Of a DNA stretch of 64,000 nucleotides, positions 47,690 to 58,135 are shown in pieces. Below the pieces are notes generated by a model, which was not told where the DNA came from, searched no databases, and worked only from the letters and a program-made list of their open reading frames with translations. This DNA comes from Pseudomonas lactis (GTDB lineage Bacteria > Pseudomonadota > Gammaproteobacteria > Pseudomonadales > Pseudomonadaceae). Both the position numbers and the translations under genes were made by a program. The stretch is from NCBI RefSeq assembly GCF_001439845.1, contig NZ_JYLO01000005.1, positions 310,001 through 374,000 on the forward strand, read 5' to 3'. Numbering within the stretch: the first letter of the stretch is position 1; each line of letters opens with the position of its first letter.

Positions 47690-48413
47690 TCGACTGATCC
47701 TGCTACCGGGCTGGGGCCTGGGTGTGTCACCGCTGGAACCGTTGGCCGCCGCGTTGCATGGCCTGAACGAGCACTTGCAGGTACAGATCGAACCCTTGCC
47801 GGCGCTTGAGGCCAGCGAACTCGGTGAATGGCTCGACGAACTCGATGCGACGCTGCCGGACAACGCCTGGCTTGGGGGCTGGTCGCTGGGCGGCATGCTC
47901 GCGTCCGAGTTGGCGGCGCGCCGTGGCGAGCGGTGCTGCGGTTTGCTGACCCTGGCGAGCAACCCGTGTTTCGTCGCCCATGATGGCTGGCCTCACGGGA
48001 TGCCTGCTGAAACCTTCGATGCATTTCTGGCCGGCTGCCATGCCGATTCCCAGGTCACGCTCAAGCGTTTTGGCCTGTTGTGCGCCAAGGGTGCCGAGGA
48101 CACGCGGGGCTTGTCGCGGTTATTGGTCAGCGGCGCGCCGAATACCTCCCCCAGCGTCTTGATGCCCGGCCTGGAACTGCTGGCCCAACTGGATACGCGG
48201 GCGGCCTTGCAGGCTTTTCGCGGCCCACAGTTGCACCTGTTTGCCGGCCTGGATGAGCTAGTGCCTGCCGAAGCCGCCAGCGACCTGCTGGCCTTGCTTC
48301 CCGATGTGGAAATCGGCCTGATTGAACAGGCCGGTCACGCGTTTCTTCTGGAAGACCCTCACGGAGTAGCCGGTGCTATCCAGGCTTTTTTGCATGAGTG
48401 TGTTGATGACTGA
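47682..48413 (+). CDS. bioH: Pimeloyl-ACP methyl ester esterase
   Basis: Alpha/beta hydrolase of 243 residues that removes the methyl ester from pimeloyl-ACP methyl ester, ending the BioC-dependent chain synthesis. The nucleophile is Ser68 in GWSLGG; the acid is in GLDELVPAE and the histidine in [12 protein letters not shown]. It overlaps both bioF and bioC by eight bases, consistent with a tightly coupled operon. Confidence 0.93.
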   Translation: MRNRLILLPGWGLGVSPLEPLAAALHGLNEHLQVQIEPLPALEASELGEWLDELDATLPDNAWLGGWSLGGMLASELAARRGERCCGLLTLASNPCFVAHDGWPHGMPAETFDAFLAGCHADSQVTLKRFGLLCAKGAEDTRGLSRLLVSGAPNTSPSVLMPGLELLAQLDTRAALQAFRGPQLHLFAGLDELVPAEAASDLLALLPDVEIGLIEQAGHAFLLEDPHGVAGAIQAFLHECVDD

Positions 48414-49218
48414 CCTATCCCACCCGCCCTTGCCTGGGGGCTTGCCGGACAAGCGCCAGGTCGCGGCCTCGTTCTCCCGTGCGGCGGCCAGTTACGACAG
48501 CGTCGCCGAGTTGCAGCGTGCGGTCGGGCATGAACTGCTCGGCCGCTTGCCGCACGGTCTGGTGCCCCAGCGTTGGCTGGACATGGGCTGCGGCACGGGT
48601 TACTTCAGCCGCGTATTGGGCGAGCGTTTGCCCGGGAGCCAAGGTGTGGCGCTGGACATTGCCGAGGGCATGCTCAACCACGCGCGTCCGCTGGGTGGCG
48701 CCGCGCACTTTATAGCCGGTGATGCAGAACGCTTGCCGCTTGCAGCTGACGGCTTCGAGCTGCTCTTCTCCAGCCTCGCGGTGCAGTGGTGTGCCCATTT
48801 TGATGCGGTGCTCAGCGAAGCCCAGCGTGTGCTGCGACCAGGTGGCGTGCTGGCCTTTGCCAGCCTGTGCGTAGGCACCCTGGATGAGTTGCGCGAAAGT
48901 TGGCGGGCGGCGGACGGCCTGGTCCACGTCAATCGCTTCCGCACCTTCGAGGCTTATCAGCAACTGTGTGCAGCCAGTGGTTTGCGCGTGATCAGCCTGG
49001 AGCGACAGCCCCATGTGTTGCATTACCCGGATGTGCGCAGCCTGACCCATGAGCTCAAGGCATTGGGCGCCCACAACCTCAACCCAGGCCGCCCGGGAGG
49101 GTTGACGGGCCGTGCGCGGATTGTCGCGCTGGTAGAGGCCTACGAGCAGTTCCGCCAGGCCCAGGGCCTGCCCGCCACTTACCAAGTGGTGTATGCCGTA
49201 CTGGAGAAACCGCTATGA
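48406..49218 (+). CDS. bioC: Malonyl-ACP O-methyltransferase
   Basis: SAM-dependent enzyme that methylates malonyl-ACP to start pimelate synthesis. The 270-residue protein has the SAM motif [13 protein letters not shown] at about 57-69 and the [16 protein letters not shown] segment ([12 protein letters not shown] here). ATG 48406 lies inside the end of bioH; an earlier in-frame start is within the bioH coding region and not needed. It overlaps bioD by four bases. Confidence 0.94.
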   Translation: MTDLSHPPLPGGLPDKRQVAASFSRAAASYDSVAELQRAVGHELLGRLPHGLVPQRWLDMGCGTGYFSRVLGERLPGSQGVALDIAEGMLNHARPLGGAAHFIAGDAERLPLAADGFELLFSSLAVQWCAHFDAVLSEAQRVLRPGGVLAFASLCVGTLDELRESWRAADGLVHVNRFRTFEAYQQLCAASGLRVISLERQPHVLHYPDVRSLTHELKALGAHNLNPGRPGGLTGRARIVALVEAYEQFRQAQGLPATYQVVYAVLEKPL

Positions 49219-49895
49219 GCGCCGCGTACTTCATCACCGGTACAGACACCGATGTTGGCAAGACCACCATCGCCGCCGGCCTGTTGCATGCCGCCAGGCT
49301 CGCCGGCAAAAGCACGGCCGCCGGAAAGCCGGTGGCGTCGGGCTGCCAACTGACGGCCAAGGGGTTGCGCAATGCCGATGCGTTGGCGCTGCTGGCCGAG
49401 TGTTCCGTGCCGCTCAGTTATGCCGAAGTCAACCCGGTGGCCTTCGAGCCGGCTATCGCGCCGCATCTGGCGGCGCGCGAGGCGGGCGTCGGGCTCACGG
49501 TGCAATCGCTGCTCAAACCGATGCAGCAGATCCTGGCACGGGGCGCGGACTTCACTTTGATCGAAGGGGCGGGCGGTTGGCGCGTGCCCTTGGCCGACCA
49601 GGCCAACCTGTCGGACCTGGCCATGGCGCTCAAACTGCCGGTGATCCTGGTGGTAGGCGTGCGCCTGGGGTGCATCAGCCACGCGTTGCTCACCGCCGAA
49701 GCCATCGCACGGGATGGCTTGCCGCTGGCGGGCTGGGTGGCAAATATCATCGACCCCAAGACCTCCCGTCTGGAAGAAAACCTCGCCACCCTGGCTGAGC
49801 GCCTGCCCGCGCCTTGCCTGGGGCGAGTGCCGAAACTCAAACATGCCGGGGCCGCCGCAGTGGCCGAGTACCTGGAGCTGGACCTGCTTGACTGA
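49215..49895 (+). CDS. bioD: Dethiobiotin synthetase
   Basis: ATP-dependent carboxylase that closes the ureido ring of dethiobiotin. The 226-residue protein has the P-loop GTDTDVGKT (9-17), the substrate Lys in AGKPVASG and the [10 protein letters not shown] motif. ATGA overlap with bioC. Last bio gene here; bioA is not in the window. Confidence 0.95.
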   Translation: MSAAYFITGTDTDVGKTTIAAGLLHAARLAGKSTAAGKPVASGCQLTAKGLRNADALALLAECSVPLSYAEVNPVAFEPAIAPHLAAREAGVGLTVQSLLKPMQQILARGADFTLIEGAGGWRVPLADQANLSDLAMALKLPVILVVGVRLGCISHALLTAEAIARDGLPLAGWVANIIDPKTSRLEENLATLAERLPAPCLGRVPKLKHAGAAAVAEYLELDLLD

Positions 49896-50002
49896 TTTTG
49901 GCTATCGCTAAGGCAATATGCCATTAGTGTTTTTGACGGGCCTTTTGCCAGGATGTCTGGTTCAATCGGGCTTCACGATTTTCTCAAAGGCAGGCTTACG
50001 CC

Positions 50003-50284
50003 ATGGACATCTCTGGAAGCAGCGCGTTTTATTCGGGCCTGAGCAGCATTCAGACCGGGCAGAACCGTGTCGACCAGGCGGCCGGCAAGATTGCCAGCGC
50101 CGCGACCACCCAGCCATCGGCCGCGCAAAGCGACCGTCTGCAAGCCAATGACCGCGCCCAAGCGTCCAACTCGGCAAGCAACATGGTGGAAATGGCCCAG
50201 GGCAAGTTTCAAGTCGAGCTGGGGGCGAAAGTCGCCAAGGCTTCGGGTGAAATGCTCGGTACCTTGATCGATACCTACGCTTAA
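50003..50284 (+). CDS. Small conserved protein after bioD
   Basis: A 93-residue protein rich in Ala, Ser and Gln, predicted mainly helical, with no signal peptide. The N-terminal pattern SSAFYSGLSSIQTGQNRVDQAAGKIAS, read in pieces, resembles the helical N-terminus of flagellar rod/hook or YjfB-like proteins, but this is weak. The position after bioD matches P. aeruginosa PA0505 (from memory). Function not recognised. Confidence 0.65.
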   Translation: MDISGSSAFYSGLSSIQTGQNRVDQAAGKIASAATTQPSAAQSDRLQANDRAQASNSASNMVEMAQGKFQVELGAKVAKASGEMLGTLIDTYA

Positions 50285-50503
50285 CGTCTCTATCGCACGC
50301 CCGCTCTCCTGTGGGAGCTGGCTTGCCTGCGATAGCATCAACGCGTACTGCCTGATACACCCTGGCGCCTGCATCGCAGGCAAGCCAGCTCCCACAATCG
50401 TTCTGCGACATTCTGTTCGTCCTTAAATCATGAGGCATCTCGCCTCAGGCCTTACCGCGCCTGACGCTGACCCGCGTCAAGACAAACGGCATCTGGCCGA
50501 CGC
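50285..50503. other. Gap before the fad promoter
   Basis: Contains a REPIN (50310-50396) and then about 100 bases without recognisable coding or structural features. Confidence 0.5.
50310..50396. repeat. REPIN, family C
   Basis: GTGGGAGCTGGCTTGCCTGC arm and its complement, about 40 bases apart. Confidence 0.9.
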
Positions 50504-50548
50504 TTGACAACCCTGGGTCGTAAACGTATGTTTCAAACACCTGTTTGA
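50504..50548 (+). promoter_or_regulatory. Sigma-70 promoter with overlapping PsrA-type operator
   Basis: TTGACA (50504-50509), 17 bases, TATGTT (50527-50532), then directly TCAAAC-ACCT-GTTTGA (50533-50548). The palindrome fits the PsrA box [G/C]AAAC-N2-4-GTTT[G/C]. Occupying the start site, it would block transcription until long-chain acyl signals release PsrA. Confidence 0.75.
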
Positions 50549-50607
50549 CCGCCATAACAAATCCACGCGGTTGTTCATCCCAGCTACATCAGCAGAGGTT
50601 TATCGCT

Positions 50608-52413
50608 ATGCCTGACTACAAGGCCCCCTTGCGTGATATTCGCTTCGTTCGTGACGAACTGCTCGGTTATGAAGCGCACTATCAGAGCCTGCCGGCTTGC
50701 CAGGACGCTACCCCGGACATGGTCGACGCCATCCTCGAAGAAGGCGCCAAGTTCTGTGAGCAAGTACTGGCACCCTTGAACCGCGTGGGCGACATCGAAG
50801 GGTGTACCTGGAGTGAGTCAGGCGTTAAAACCCCAGCAGGTTTCAAAGAAGCCTACAAACAATTCGTCGAAGGCGGCTGGCCAAGCCTGGCCCACGACGT
50901 GGAGCACGGTGGCCAAGGCCTGCCGGAATCCCTGGGCCTGGCTGTGAGCGAAATGGTCGGCGAAGCCAACTGGTCGTGGGGCATGTACCCTGGCCTGTCC
51001 CATGGCGCGATGAACACCATTTCCGAGCACGGCACCCCCGAGCAGCAAGACGCTTACCTGACCAAGCTGGTGTCGGGCGAATGGACCGGCACCATGTGCC
51101 TGACCGAGCCACACTGCGGCACCGACCTGGGCATGCTGCGCACCAAGGCCGAGCCTCAGGCTGACGGTTCCTACAAAGTCTCCGGTACCAAGATCTTCAT
51201 CTCGGCCGGCGAACACGACATGGCCGACAACATCGTCCACATCGTACTGGCCCGCCTGCCGGACGCACCGGCTGGCACCAAAGGTATCTCGCTGTTTATC
51301 GTGCCCAAGTTCCTGCCCAACGCCGATGGTTCGGTGGGCGAGCGCAACGCGGTCACCTGTGGTTCCCTGGAACACAAGATGGGCATCCACGGCAACGCCA
51401 CCTGCGTGATGAACTTCGACGCGGCCACCGGTTTCCTGATCGGCCCGGCGAACAAAGGCCTGAACTGCATGTTCACCTTTATGAACACCGCTCGCCTGGG
51501 CACCGCGCTGCAAGGCCTGGCCCACGCCGAGATCGGCTTCCAGGGCGGCTTGAAATATGCGCGTGATCGCCTGCAAATGCGCTCCCTGACCGGCCCGAAA
51601 GCACCGGACAAAGCCGCTGACCCGATCATCGTGCACCCTGACGTACGCCGCATGCTGCTGACCATGAAAGCCTTCGCCGAAGGTAACCGTGCGATGGTGT
51701 ATTTCACCGCCAAGCAAGTGGACATCGTCAAGTACGGCACCGACGACGAAGCCAAGAAGCAGGCCGATGCCCTGTTGGCCTTCATGACCCCGATCGCCAA
51801 GGCGTTCATGACCGAAGTCGGTTTTGAATCGGCCAACCACGGCGTGCAGATCTACGGTGGCCACGGCTTTATCGCTGAGTGGGGCATGGAGCAGAACGTT
51901 CGCGACAGCCGCATTTCGATGCTGTACGAAGGCACCACCGGCATTCAGGCGCTGGACCTGCTCGGCCGTAAAGTGCTGATGACCCAAGGCGAAGCGCTCA
52001 AGGGCTTCACCAAGATCGTGCACAAGTTCTGCCAAGCCAACGAAGGCAACGAAGCGGTCAAAGAGTTCGTTGCACCGCTGGCGGCACTGAACAAAGAGTG
52101 GGGCGAGTTGACCATGAAGGTCGGCATGGCCGCGATGAAAGACCGTGAAGAAGTCGGCGCCGCTTCGGTGGACTACCTGATGTACTCCGGTTACGCGTGC
52201 CTGGCTTACTTCTGGGCCGACATGGCACGCCTGGCCGCCGAGAAACTGGCCGCTGGCACCAGCGAAGAGGCGTTCTACACCGCCAAATTGCAGACTGCGC
52301 GCTTCTACTTCCAGCGCATCCTGCCGCGTACCCGCACCCACGTGGCAACCATGCTGTCGGGCGCCAACAACCTGATGGACATGAAAGAAGAAGACTTCGG
52401 CCTGGCTTACTAA
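50608..52413 (+). CDS. fadE1: Long acyl-CoA dehydrogenase (FadE1-like)
   Basis: A 601-residue FAD-dependent acyl-CoA dehydrogenase with the extra C-terminal domain of this subgroup. Signatures: [13 protein letters not shown] (about 164), the FAD-binding region, and the catalytic Glu in [17 protein letters not shown]. It starts beta-oxidation of fatty acyl-CoAs. ATG 50608 with GAGG upstream; the longer in-frame version runs into the promoter. It is the PA0506 equivalent by position (from memory), reported to prefer long chains. A PsrA-type promoter precedes it. Confidence 0.9.
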   Translation: MPDYKAPLRDIRFVRDELLGYEAHYQSLPACQDATPDMVDAILEEGAKFCEQVLAPLNRVGDIEGCTWSESGVKTPAGFKEAYKQFVEGGWPSLAHDVEHGGQGLPESLGLAVSEMVGEANWSWGMYPGLSHGAMNTISEHGTPEQQDAYLTKLVSGEWTGTMCLTEPHCGTDLGMLRTKAEPQADGSYKVSGTKIFISAGEHDMADNIVHIVLARLPDAPAGTKGISLFIVPKFLPNADGSVGERNAVTCGSLEHKMGIHGNATCVMNFDAATGFLIGPANKGLNCMFTFMNTARLGTALQGLAHAEIGFQGGLKYARDRLQMRSLTGPKAPDKAADPIIVHPDVRRMLLTMKAFAEGNRAMVYFTAKQVDIVKYGTDDEAKKQADALLAFMTPIAKAFMTEVGFESANHGVQIYGGHGFIAEWGMEQNVRDSRISMLYEGTTGIQALDLLGRKVLMTQGEALKGFTKIVHKFCQANEGNEAVKEFVAPLAALNKEWGELTMKVGMAAMKDREEVGAASVDYLMYSGYACLAYFWADMARLAAEKLAAGTSEEAFYTAKLQTARFYFQRILPRTRTHVATMLSGANNLMDMKEEDFGLAY

Positions 52414-52430
52414 GCCTTACCGGGTTGTTG

Positions 52431-52470
52431 AAAAAAACCGCCGCCTCCTTCGGGACGCGGCGGTTTTTTT
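52431..52470. terminator. Strong rho-independent terminator
   Basis: A7 then CCGCCGC / GCGGCGG stem with a 12-base loop and a T7 tail, 17 bases after the dehydrogenase stop. Confidence 0.93.
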
Positions 52471-52477
52471 GCACTCC

Positions 52478-52577
52478 TGTAGGAGCGAGCTTGCTCGCGA
52501 AGGCCGCTAACGATAATGCGGGCGGCCTGATTAAACGCGGTGCCGGTGACATTTTCGCGAGCAAGCTCGCTCCTACA
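52478..52577. repeat. REPIN, family A
   Basis: TGTAGGAGCGAGCTTGCTCG arm and complement, seven bases after the terminator. Confidence 0.9.
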
Positions 52578-52731
52578 GAAGGCGCGCATAAAAAACCGCA
52601 GTGATGCACTCAGGGATTGCGATGAGCTGCCGTTACAGTGATGGCAATGTGATACATGCCCGGTCGGTTGTGCTTAACTGACCGCTTAGAGGCACAGTGC
52701 CATTATTTGTTTGCGGGTCGGAGTTTTACCC

Positions 52732-54021
52732 TTGTCACGCGTGTCCGCTGTACGTTTCAGCCATTTTCTCCCTTCGCTGCTGCTGTTGCTGGCCGGGCTC
52801 TCGGCTGCGTACGTCAAGGACCTCAGCGTCTTCTTCACCTCGCTGTTCAACGTGTTGCCCACCCTGGTCCTGTTGCTTGGCGGTGCCTATTGCGCGGTGT
52901 ATCGACGCCAGCGTGAACTGTTCCTGATGGTCACGGTGTACGTCGCCTATTTCCTGCTGGATACCCAGACCGACTTCTACCGTGACAACGGCCGCGTGCG
53001 TGAAGACGCTGCGGTGGTGTTCCACCTGTGTTGCCTGCTGTTGCCCTTGCTGTTCAGCATCTATGCGCTGTGGCAGGAAAAGACCCATCTGTTCCGTGAC
53101 TTCGTCGCCCGCTGCGCGGTGCTGCTGGCGGTGGGCAGTGTGGCGCTGGCCTTGGAGCAGAGTTTTCCCCAGGCTTTGCTGGGCTGGTTGGCGGAGATTC
53201 GCTGGCCGATGCTGCACGGCGCGTGGATGAGCCTGATCCAACTCTCGTACCCGATGTTCCTGATCGGCTTTCTCACTCTGGCCGCCCAATACTGGTACCA
53301 GCCGCGCCCGCTGCACGCCGCGCAACTGGTGGGGCTGCTGGGGATGTTCTGGATGTTGCCGCAAACGTTCATCTTGCCGTTCACCCTCAACATCATGTGC
53401 AGCCAGGTGATGCTGATGATCGCTGCGGGGGTGGCACACGAGGCGTATCAAATGGCGTTCCGTGATGAACTCACCGGCTTGCCGGGGCGCCGTGCGCTCA
53501 ACGAGCGCATGCAGCGGCTGGGGCGTAACTATGTGCTGGCGATGAGCGACGTCGATCACTTCAAGCGTTTCAATGACACCCACGGCCACGACGTGGGCGA
53601 CCAGGTGCTGCGCCTGGTGGCGAGCAAGCTGTCCAAGGTCAGCGGTGGTGGGCGGGCTTACCGTTACGGCGGTGAAGAGTTTGCCGTGGTGTTTGCCGGC
53701 AAGACTTTGGATGAGTGCATGCCGCACCTGGAGGAGATCCGCGAGATCATCGCCAGCTACGACATCAAGTTGCGCAACCCGGACCGCCCCCAGGACGACC
53801 ATCAAGGCCGCCAACGCCGTACGGGCAGCGGAGCATCCAGTGTGTCGGTGACGGTAAGCATCGGCGTGGCCGAGCGCCAGGCCGAGCAGCGTAGCCCCGA
53901 CGAGGTGCTCAAGTCCGCCGACCAGGCGTTGTACGCCGCCAAGGGGGCGGGGCGTAATTGTGTGGTCGCGGCCGGGCAAACCCGCCGTGGCGCGGTGCGC
54001 ATGCAAAGCGCTGCCGGTTGA
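52732..54021 (+). CDS. Membrane-bound diguanylate cyclase
   Basis: A 429-residue protein with about seven N-terminal membrane segments (to about residue 235) and a C-terminal GGDEF domain. The domain has DELTGLPGRRALNERM, VDHFKRFNDTHGHDVGD and the active-site motif RYGGEEF, so it should make c-di-GMP. No RxxD inhibitory site precedes the motif (SGGG there). An unusual hydrophilic insertion with many Arg, Gln and Asp lies after IKLRNPDRP. The TTG at 52732, eight bases after GGAG, is the best start. Confidence 0.83.
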   Translation: MSRVSAVRFSHFLPSLLLLLAGLSAAYVKDLSVFFTSLFNVLPTLVLLLGGAYCAVYRRQRELFLMVTVYVAYFLLDTQTDFYRDNGRVREDAAVVFHLCCLLLPLLFSIYALWQEKTHLFRDFVARCAVLLAVGSVALALEQSFPQALLGWLAEIRWPMLHGAWMSLIQLSYPMFLIGFLTLAAQYWYQPRPLHAAQLVGLLGMFWMLPQTFILPFTLNIMCSQVMLMIAAGVAHEAYQMAFRDELTGLPGRRALNERMQRLGRNYVLAMSDVDHFKRFNDTHGHDVGDQVLRLVASKLSKVSGGGRAYRYGGEEFAVVFAGKTLDECMPHLEEIREIIASYDIKLRNPDRPQDDHQGRQRRTGSGASSVSVTVSIGVAERQAEQRSPDEVLKSADQALYAAKGAGRNCVVAAGQTRRGAVRMQSAAG

Positions 54022-54111
54022 GTAATGGCGCTGTATTCAGCAGCGCTACAGTGATTGTCCACGGCCATGGCCGGCAGTAGGTTAACCCTATCTGCTGCCG
54101 GAGACATTGCC

Positions 54112-55881
54112 ATGCCTGAGTACAAAGCTCCCTTGCGCGACATGCGCTTTCTTATCGACACCGTATTCGATTTCCACGGCCACTATGCGGCCCTTGGCGC
54201 CACGGATGCCAGCCCGGACATGGTCAGTGCGATCCTCGAAGAAGGCGCCAGATTCTGCGAAAACGTACTCGCGCCGCTCAATCGCAGCGGCGATGAAGAG
54301 GGCTGCCATTTCGATAATGGCGTGGTGACCACGCCCAAAGGCTTCAAGCAAGCCTTTGCCCAGTATGTTGAGGGTGGCTGGCATGGCGTGGCGGCAGACC
54401 CGGCCTACGGTGGCCAGGGCCTGCCCCATTCCCTGGGCCTGGTGCTGAGCGAGATGATCGGCTCCAGCAACACCTCCTGGGGCATGTACCCAGGCCTGAC
54501 CCACGGCGCGATGTCGGCCATCCACGCTCACGGCACCGACGAACAGAAAGCCACCTACCTGAGCAAACTCACCGCCGGCGAATGGACCGGCACCATGTGC
54601 CTGACCGAAGCCCACTGCGGCACCGACCTGGGCTTGATCAAGACCCGCGCCGTGCCACAGGCGGACGGCAGTTACGCGGTCACCGGCAGCAAGATCTTCA
54701 TCTCGGCCGGTGAGCACGACATGAGCGCCAATATCATCCACCTGGTGCTGGCCAAGCTGCCGGACGCACCGGCGGGCACCAAGGGCATCTCATTGTTTAT
54801 CGTGCCCAAGTTCCATGCCGACTCCGGCGAGCGCAATGCGGTGCACTGCGGCTCCATCGAACACAAGATGGGCATCAAGGCCTCGGCCACCTGCGTGTTG
54901 AACTTCGATGGCGCCAAGGGCTTTTTGATTGGCGAGGCGAACAAGGGCCTCAACTGCATGTTCACCATGATGAACCACGCGCGCCTGGGCACCGGCATGC
55001 AGGGCCTGTGCAACGGCGAGGCGAGCTTCCAGGGCGCGATCAAGTACGCCAACGACCGTTTGCAGATGCGCTCGCTGACCGGTGCCAAGGCCCCGGAGAA
55101 AGCCGCCGACCCGATCATCGTGCACGCCGATGTCCGTCGCATGTTGCTGACCATGAAAGCCTTCAACGAAGGCAACCGCGCCTTGACCTATTTCACCGCG
55201 CAACTGCTCGATACCGCGCACCTGGGCAGCGACGCCGGCCAACGCCAGGAAGCCGAGGACCTGTTGGCCTTCCTCACGCCGATCTGCAAAGCCTTCATGA
55301 CCGAAACCGGCCTGGAGGTGACCAACCACGGCATGCAGGTATTCGGTGGCCATGGCTATATTCGTGAGTGGGGCATGGAGCAACTGGCCCGTGACGCACG
55401 GATTGCGCCGATCTATGAAGGCACCAACGGCATCCAGGCTCTGGACCTGCTCGGGCGCAAGGTATTGGGCAGCCAGGGCAAGTTGCTGCGTGGGTTTACC
55501 AAAATTGTGCATAAGTTCTGCGCGGCCAATGCCGAGCATGCGCAACTCAAGGCCCATGTGACGCAGCTCAATGAGCTGAACCAGCAGTGGGGCGAGCTGA
55601 CCCTGAAGGTCGGCACGGCGGCGATGAAAAACCCTGACGAAGTGGGCGCTGCGGCGATGGATTACCTGATGTACAGCGGTTACATCATCCTTGCCTACTT
55701 GTGGTTGCGCATGGCGATCACGGCGCAAGCCCAGGATGACCCAGGGTTTGCCCAGGCGAAGCTTGCGACCTGCGACTTTTATTTCAAGCGCCTGTTGCCG
55801 CGTACGGCCATGCACCGTGCTGCGGTGGAGGCGGGGAGCGAATGCCTGATGAGCTTACCGGCGCAGGCCTTTGCACTGTAG
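54112..55881 (+). CDS. Long acyl-CoA dehydrogenase, second copy
   Basis: A 589-residue paralogue of the first dehydrogenase, with MCLTEAHCGTDLG and catalytic Glu in [16 protein letters not shown]. It lacks a few residues of the C-terminal region of the first copy. ATG 54112 preceded by CCGGAG. It is separated from the first copy by the diguanylate cyclase gene. The preceding 90 bases hold no PsrA box that I can see. Confidence 0.88.
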   Translation: MPEYKAPLRDMRFLIDTVFDFHGHYAALGATDASPDMVSAILEEGARFCENVLAPLNRSGDEEGCHFDNGVVTTPKGFKQAFAQYVEGGWHGVAADPAYGGQGLPHSLGLVLSEMIGSSNTSWGMYPGLTHGAMSAIHAHGTDEQKATYLSKLTAGEWTGTMCLTEAHCGTDLGLIKTRAVPQADGSYAVTGSKIFISAGEHDMSANIIHLVLAKLPDAPAGTKGISLFIVPKFHADSGERNAVHCGSIEHKMGIKASATCVLNFDGAKGFLIGEANKGLNCMFTMMNHARLGTGMQGLCNGEASFQGAIKYANDRLQMRSLTGAKAPEKAADPIIVHADVRRMLLTMKAFNEGNRALTYFTAQLLDTAHLGSDAGQRQEAEDLLAFLTPICKAFMTETGLEVTNHGMQVFGGHGYIREWGMEQLARDARIAPIYEGTNGIQALDLLGRKVLGSQGKLLRGFTKIVHKFCAANAEHAQLKAHVTQLNELNQQWGELTLKVGTAAMKNPDEVGAAAMDYLMYSGYIILAYLWLRMAITAQAQDDPGFAQAKLATCDFYFKRLLPRTAMHRAAVEAGSECLMSLPAQAFAL

Positions 55882-55907
55882 AGGTCACTGATTGCTCGGG
55901 GTCAAAA

Positions 55908-55996
55908 TGCGGGAGCGGGCTTGCCCGCGAATGCGCTGGTACAGTCAAAGATGTAGCGACTGACACGCCGCATTCGCGAGCAAGCCCGCTCCCACA
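55908..55996. repeat. REPIN, family B
   Basis: GGGAGCGGGCTTGCCCGCGA arm and TCGCGAGCAAGCCCGCTCCC arm, about 40 bases apart. Confidence 0.88.
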
Positions 55997-56130
55997 ATGG
56001 TTTGTATGTGACTTATAAATACTTAATGGTCACGAACGGACCCTATGTGTCTTAAAAGTTGTTCGGGTACACTCGACGCCTGTAAAACCGATCCTATCGA
56101 ATCATTTTTCACGTTCTCACGAGGTTTGCC

Positions 56131-57909
56131 ATGGCTGATTACAAAGCGCCGTTGCGTGATATGCGCTTCGTCCTCAACGAAGTTTTTGAGGTCGCTAATA
56201 CTTGGGCCCAGTTACCGGCATTGGCAGACAGCGTTGACGCCGAAACTGTCGAGGCGATCCTGGAGGAGGCCGGCAAAGTCACCGCCAAATCCATCGCCCC
56301 ACTCAGCCGCGGCGGCGATGAGCAAGGCTGCCATTGGGCAGGCGGCGCCGTCACGACGCCCGACGGTTTCCCCCAGGCCTACAGCACCTACGCCGAAGGC
56401 GGCTGGGTGGGTGTGGGCGGCGACCCGACCTACGGCGGCATGGGCATGCCCAAGGCGGTGTCGGCGCAGGTTGAAGAAATGATCAACTCGTCGAGCCTGG
56501 CCTTCGGCCTGTACCCGATGTTGACCTCCGGCGCCTGTGTCTCCATCAACACCCACGCCAGTGAAGCACTCAAGGCCACCTACCTGCCGAAGATGTATTC
56601 CGGTGAGTGGGCCGGTTCCATGTGCCTGACGGAAGCCCATGCCGGTACCGACCTGGGGATGATCCGCACCAAGGCCGAGCCTCAGGCGGACGGTTCCTAC
56701 AAGGTCAGCGGCACCAAGATCTTCATCACCGGCGGCGAGCACGACCTCACCGACAACATCATCCACCTGGTGCTGGCCAAACTGCCGGACGCACCGGCCG
56801 GGCCCAAGGGCATCTCGCTGTTCCTGGTACCGAAGTTTTTGGTGAATGCCGATGGCAGCCTGGGCGCGCGTAACCCGGTGAACTGCGGTTCCATTGAGCA
56901 CAAGATGGGCATCCAGGCCTCCGCCACCTGTGTGATGAACTTCGACGAAGCCGTGGGCTACTTGGTTGGTGAGCCCAACCGTGGCTTGGCGGCGATGTTC
57001 ACCATGATGAACTATGAGCGACTGGGTGTTGGCATTCAGGGCTTGGCATCGGGCGAGCGCTCCTATCAGAACGCGATTGAATATGCCCGCGACCGTCTGC
57101 AAAGCCGTTCCCCGCTAGGCGCGCAGGCCAAGGACAAGCCGGCAGACCCGATCATCGTGCATCCGGATGTGCGTCGCATGTTGCTGACCATGAAGGCGGC
57201 GAACGAAGGCGGCCGGGCGTTCTCCACCTACGTGGCGACGCAGTTGGACATTGCCAAGTTCAGTGACGATGCCCAGGCCCGCGAGCGTGCCGATAACCTG
57301 GTGGCGTTGCTGACCCCGGTTGCCAAGGCGTTCCTCACCGACCTGGGCCTGGAAACCACCGTACTCGGCCAGCAGGTGTTTGGTGGCCACGGTTACATCC
57401 GCGAGTGGGGCCAGGAGCAACTGGTGCGTGACGTGCGCATCACCCAGATCTACGAAGGCACCAACGGCATTCAGGCCCTGGACCTGATGGGCCGCAAGAT
57501 CGTCGGTAGCGGCGGTGCGTTCTATACCTTGTTCGCCGATGAGATCCGCCAGTTCATCGCCGCATCGGGCCCTGAGTTGGCCGAGTTCACCACGCCGCTG
57601 AGTGCGGCTGTGGATAACCTCGATGAGCTGACGGCCTGGGTGCTGGACCGCGCCAAGAGCAACGCCAATGAAATCGGCGCGGCCTCGGTGGAATACCTGC
57701 ATGCGTTCGGCTACATGGCCTATGCCTATATGTGGGCGCGCATGGCCAAGGCGGCGTTGGGCAAAGAGGGTGAGGAGGATTTCTACGCCAGCAAACTGGG
57801 AACTGCACGCTTCTACTTTGCCCGTCTGTTGCCGCGTATCCACTCGTTGAGTGCGTCGGTAAAAGCCGGTAGCGAATCACTGTTCCTGATGGATGAAGCC
57901 CTGTTTTAA
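56131..57909 (+). CDS. fadE2: Long acyl-CoA dehydrogenase, third copy (FadE2-like)
   Basis: A 592-residue paralogue starting [14 protein letters not shown]. It has [13 protein letters not shown], where Ala replaces the Cys found in the other two, and the catalytic Glu in [19 protein letters not shown] 56131 follows ACGAGG. It is the PA0508 equivalent by position (from memory). The upstream 130 bases include an AT-rich stretch (TATAAATACT) that may be its own promoter. Confidence 0.88.
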   Translation: MADYKAPLRDMRFVLNEVFEVANTWAQLPALADSVDAETVEAILEEAGKVTAKSIAPLSRGGDEQGCHWAGGAVTTPDGFPQAYSTYAEGGWVGVGGDPTYGGMGMPKAVSAQVEEMINSSSLAFGLYPMLTSGACVSINTHASEALKATYLPKMYSGEWAGSMCLTEAHAGTDLGMIRTKAEPQADGSYKVSGTKIFITGGEHDLTDNIIHLVLAKLPDAPAGPKGISLFLVPKFLVNADGSLGARNPVNCGSIEHKMGIQASATCVMNFDEAVGYLVGEPNRGLAAMFTMMNYERLGVGIQGLASGERSYQNAIEYARDRLQSRSPLGAQAKDKPADPIIVHPDVRRMLLTMKAANEGGRAFSTYVATQLDIAKFSDDAQARERADNLVALLTPVAKAFLTDLGLETTVLGQQVFGGHGYIREWGQEQLVRDVRITQIYEGTNGIQALDLMGRKIVGSGGAFYTLFADEIRQFIAASGPELAEFTTPLSAAVDNLDELTAWVLDRAKSNANEIGAASVEYLHAFGYMAYAYMWARMAKAALGKEGEEDFYASKLGTARFYFARLLPRIHSLSASVKAGSESLFLMDEALF

Positions 57910-57923
57910 GGGCGCGGAGGGCG

Positions 57924-57941
57924 TGTAAGCATTCTCTTACA
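57924..57941 (+). promoter_or_regulatory. GacA box (upstream activating sequence) of rsmY
   Basis: TGTAAG-CATTCT-CTTACA is an exact match to the GacA recognition palindrome TGTAAG-N6-CTTACA, about 58 bases upstream of the likely rsmY start, the usual spacing. Confidence 0.93.
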
Positions 57942-57997
57942 TGACGTGCTGCTAATCGTCCTCTATCGCCACATTGGATCCACGGCTAATCTACTTC

Positions 57998-58120
57998 ACA
58001 TGGACGTCGCGCAGGAAGCGCAAAGCAACAACACGGACACGTAGGATTCTGCCAGGATGGCGGAGTGAAATGGATGTCAGGGAAACAGTCTGCAAAGCCC
58101 CGCTTCGGCGGGGTTTTCTT
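57998..58120 (+). ncRNA. rsmY: RsmY, regulatory RNA that sequesters RsmA/RsmE
   Basis: An untranslated RNA of about 120 bases. It carries eight GGA motifs, the binding sites of RsmA/RsmE, including GCGCAGGAAGCGC on a hairpin near the 5' end, matching the P. aeruginosa RsmY pattern. It ends in the terminator GCCCCGC-TTCG-GCGGGGTTTTCTTTT. A TAATCT -10 element lies at 57987-57992 and a perfect GacA box upstream. The neighbouring LysR gene is also the neighbour of rsmY in P. aeruginosa (from memory). The 5' end is estimated to a few bases. Confidence 0.92.
58094..58120. terminator. rsmY: rsmY terminator
   Basis: Stem GCCCCGC / GCGGGG with a TTCG loop and T-rich tail. The stem also lies just past the convergent LysR gene stop and may serve both. 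Confidence 0.9.
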
Positions 58121-58135
58121 TTGCCCGCGAAAAAG

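Noticed and set aside
50003..50284. Calling the small gene after bioD a flagellar protein
   Set aside because: The N-terminal resemblance is too slight and no flagellar genes are near.
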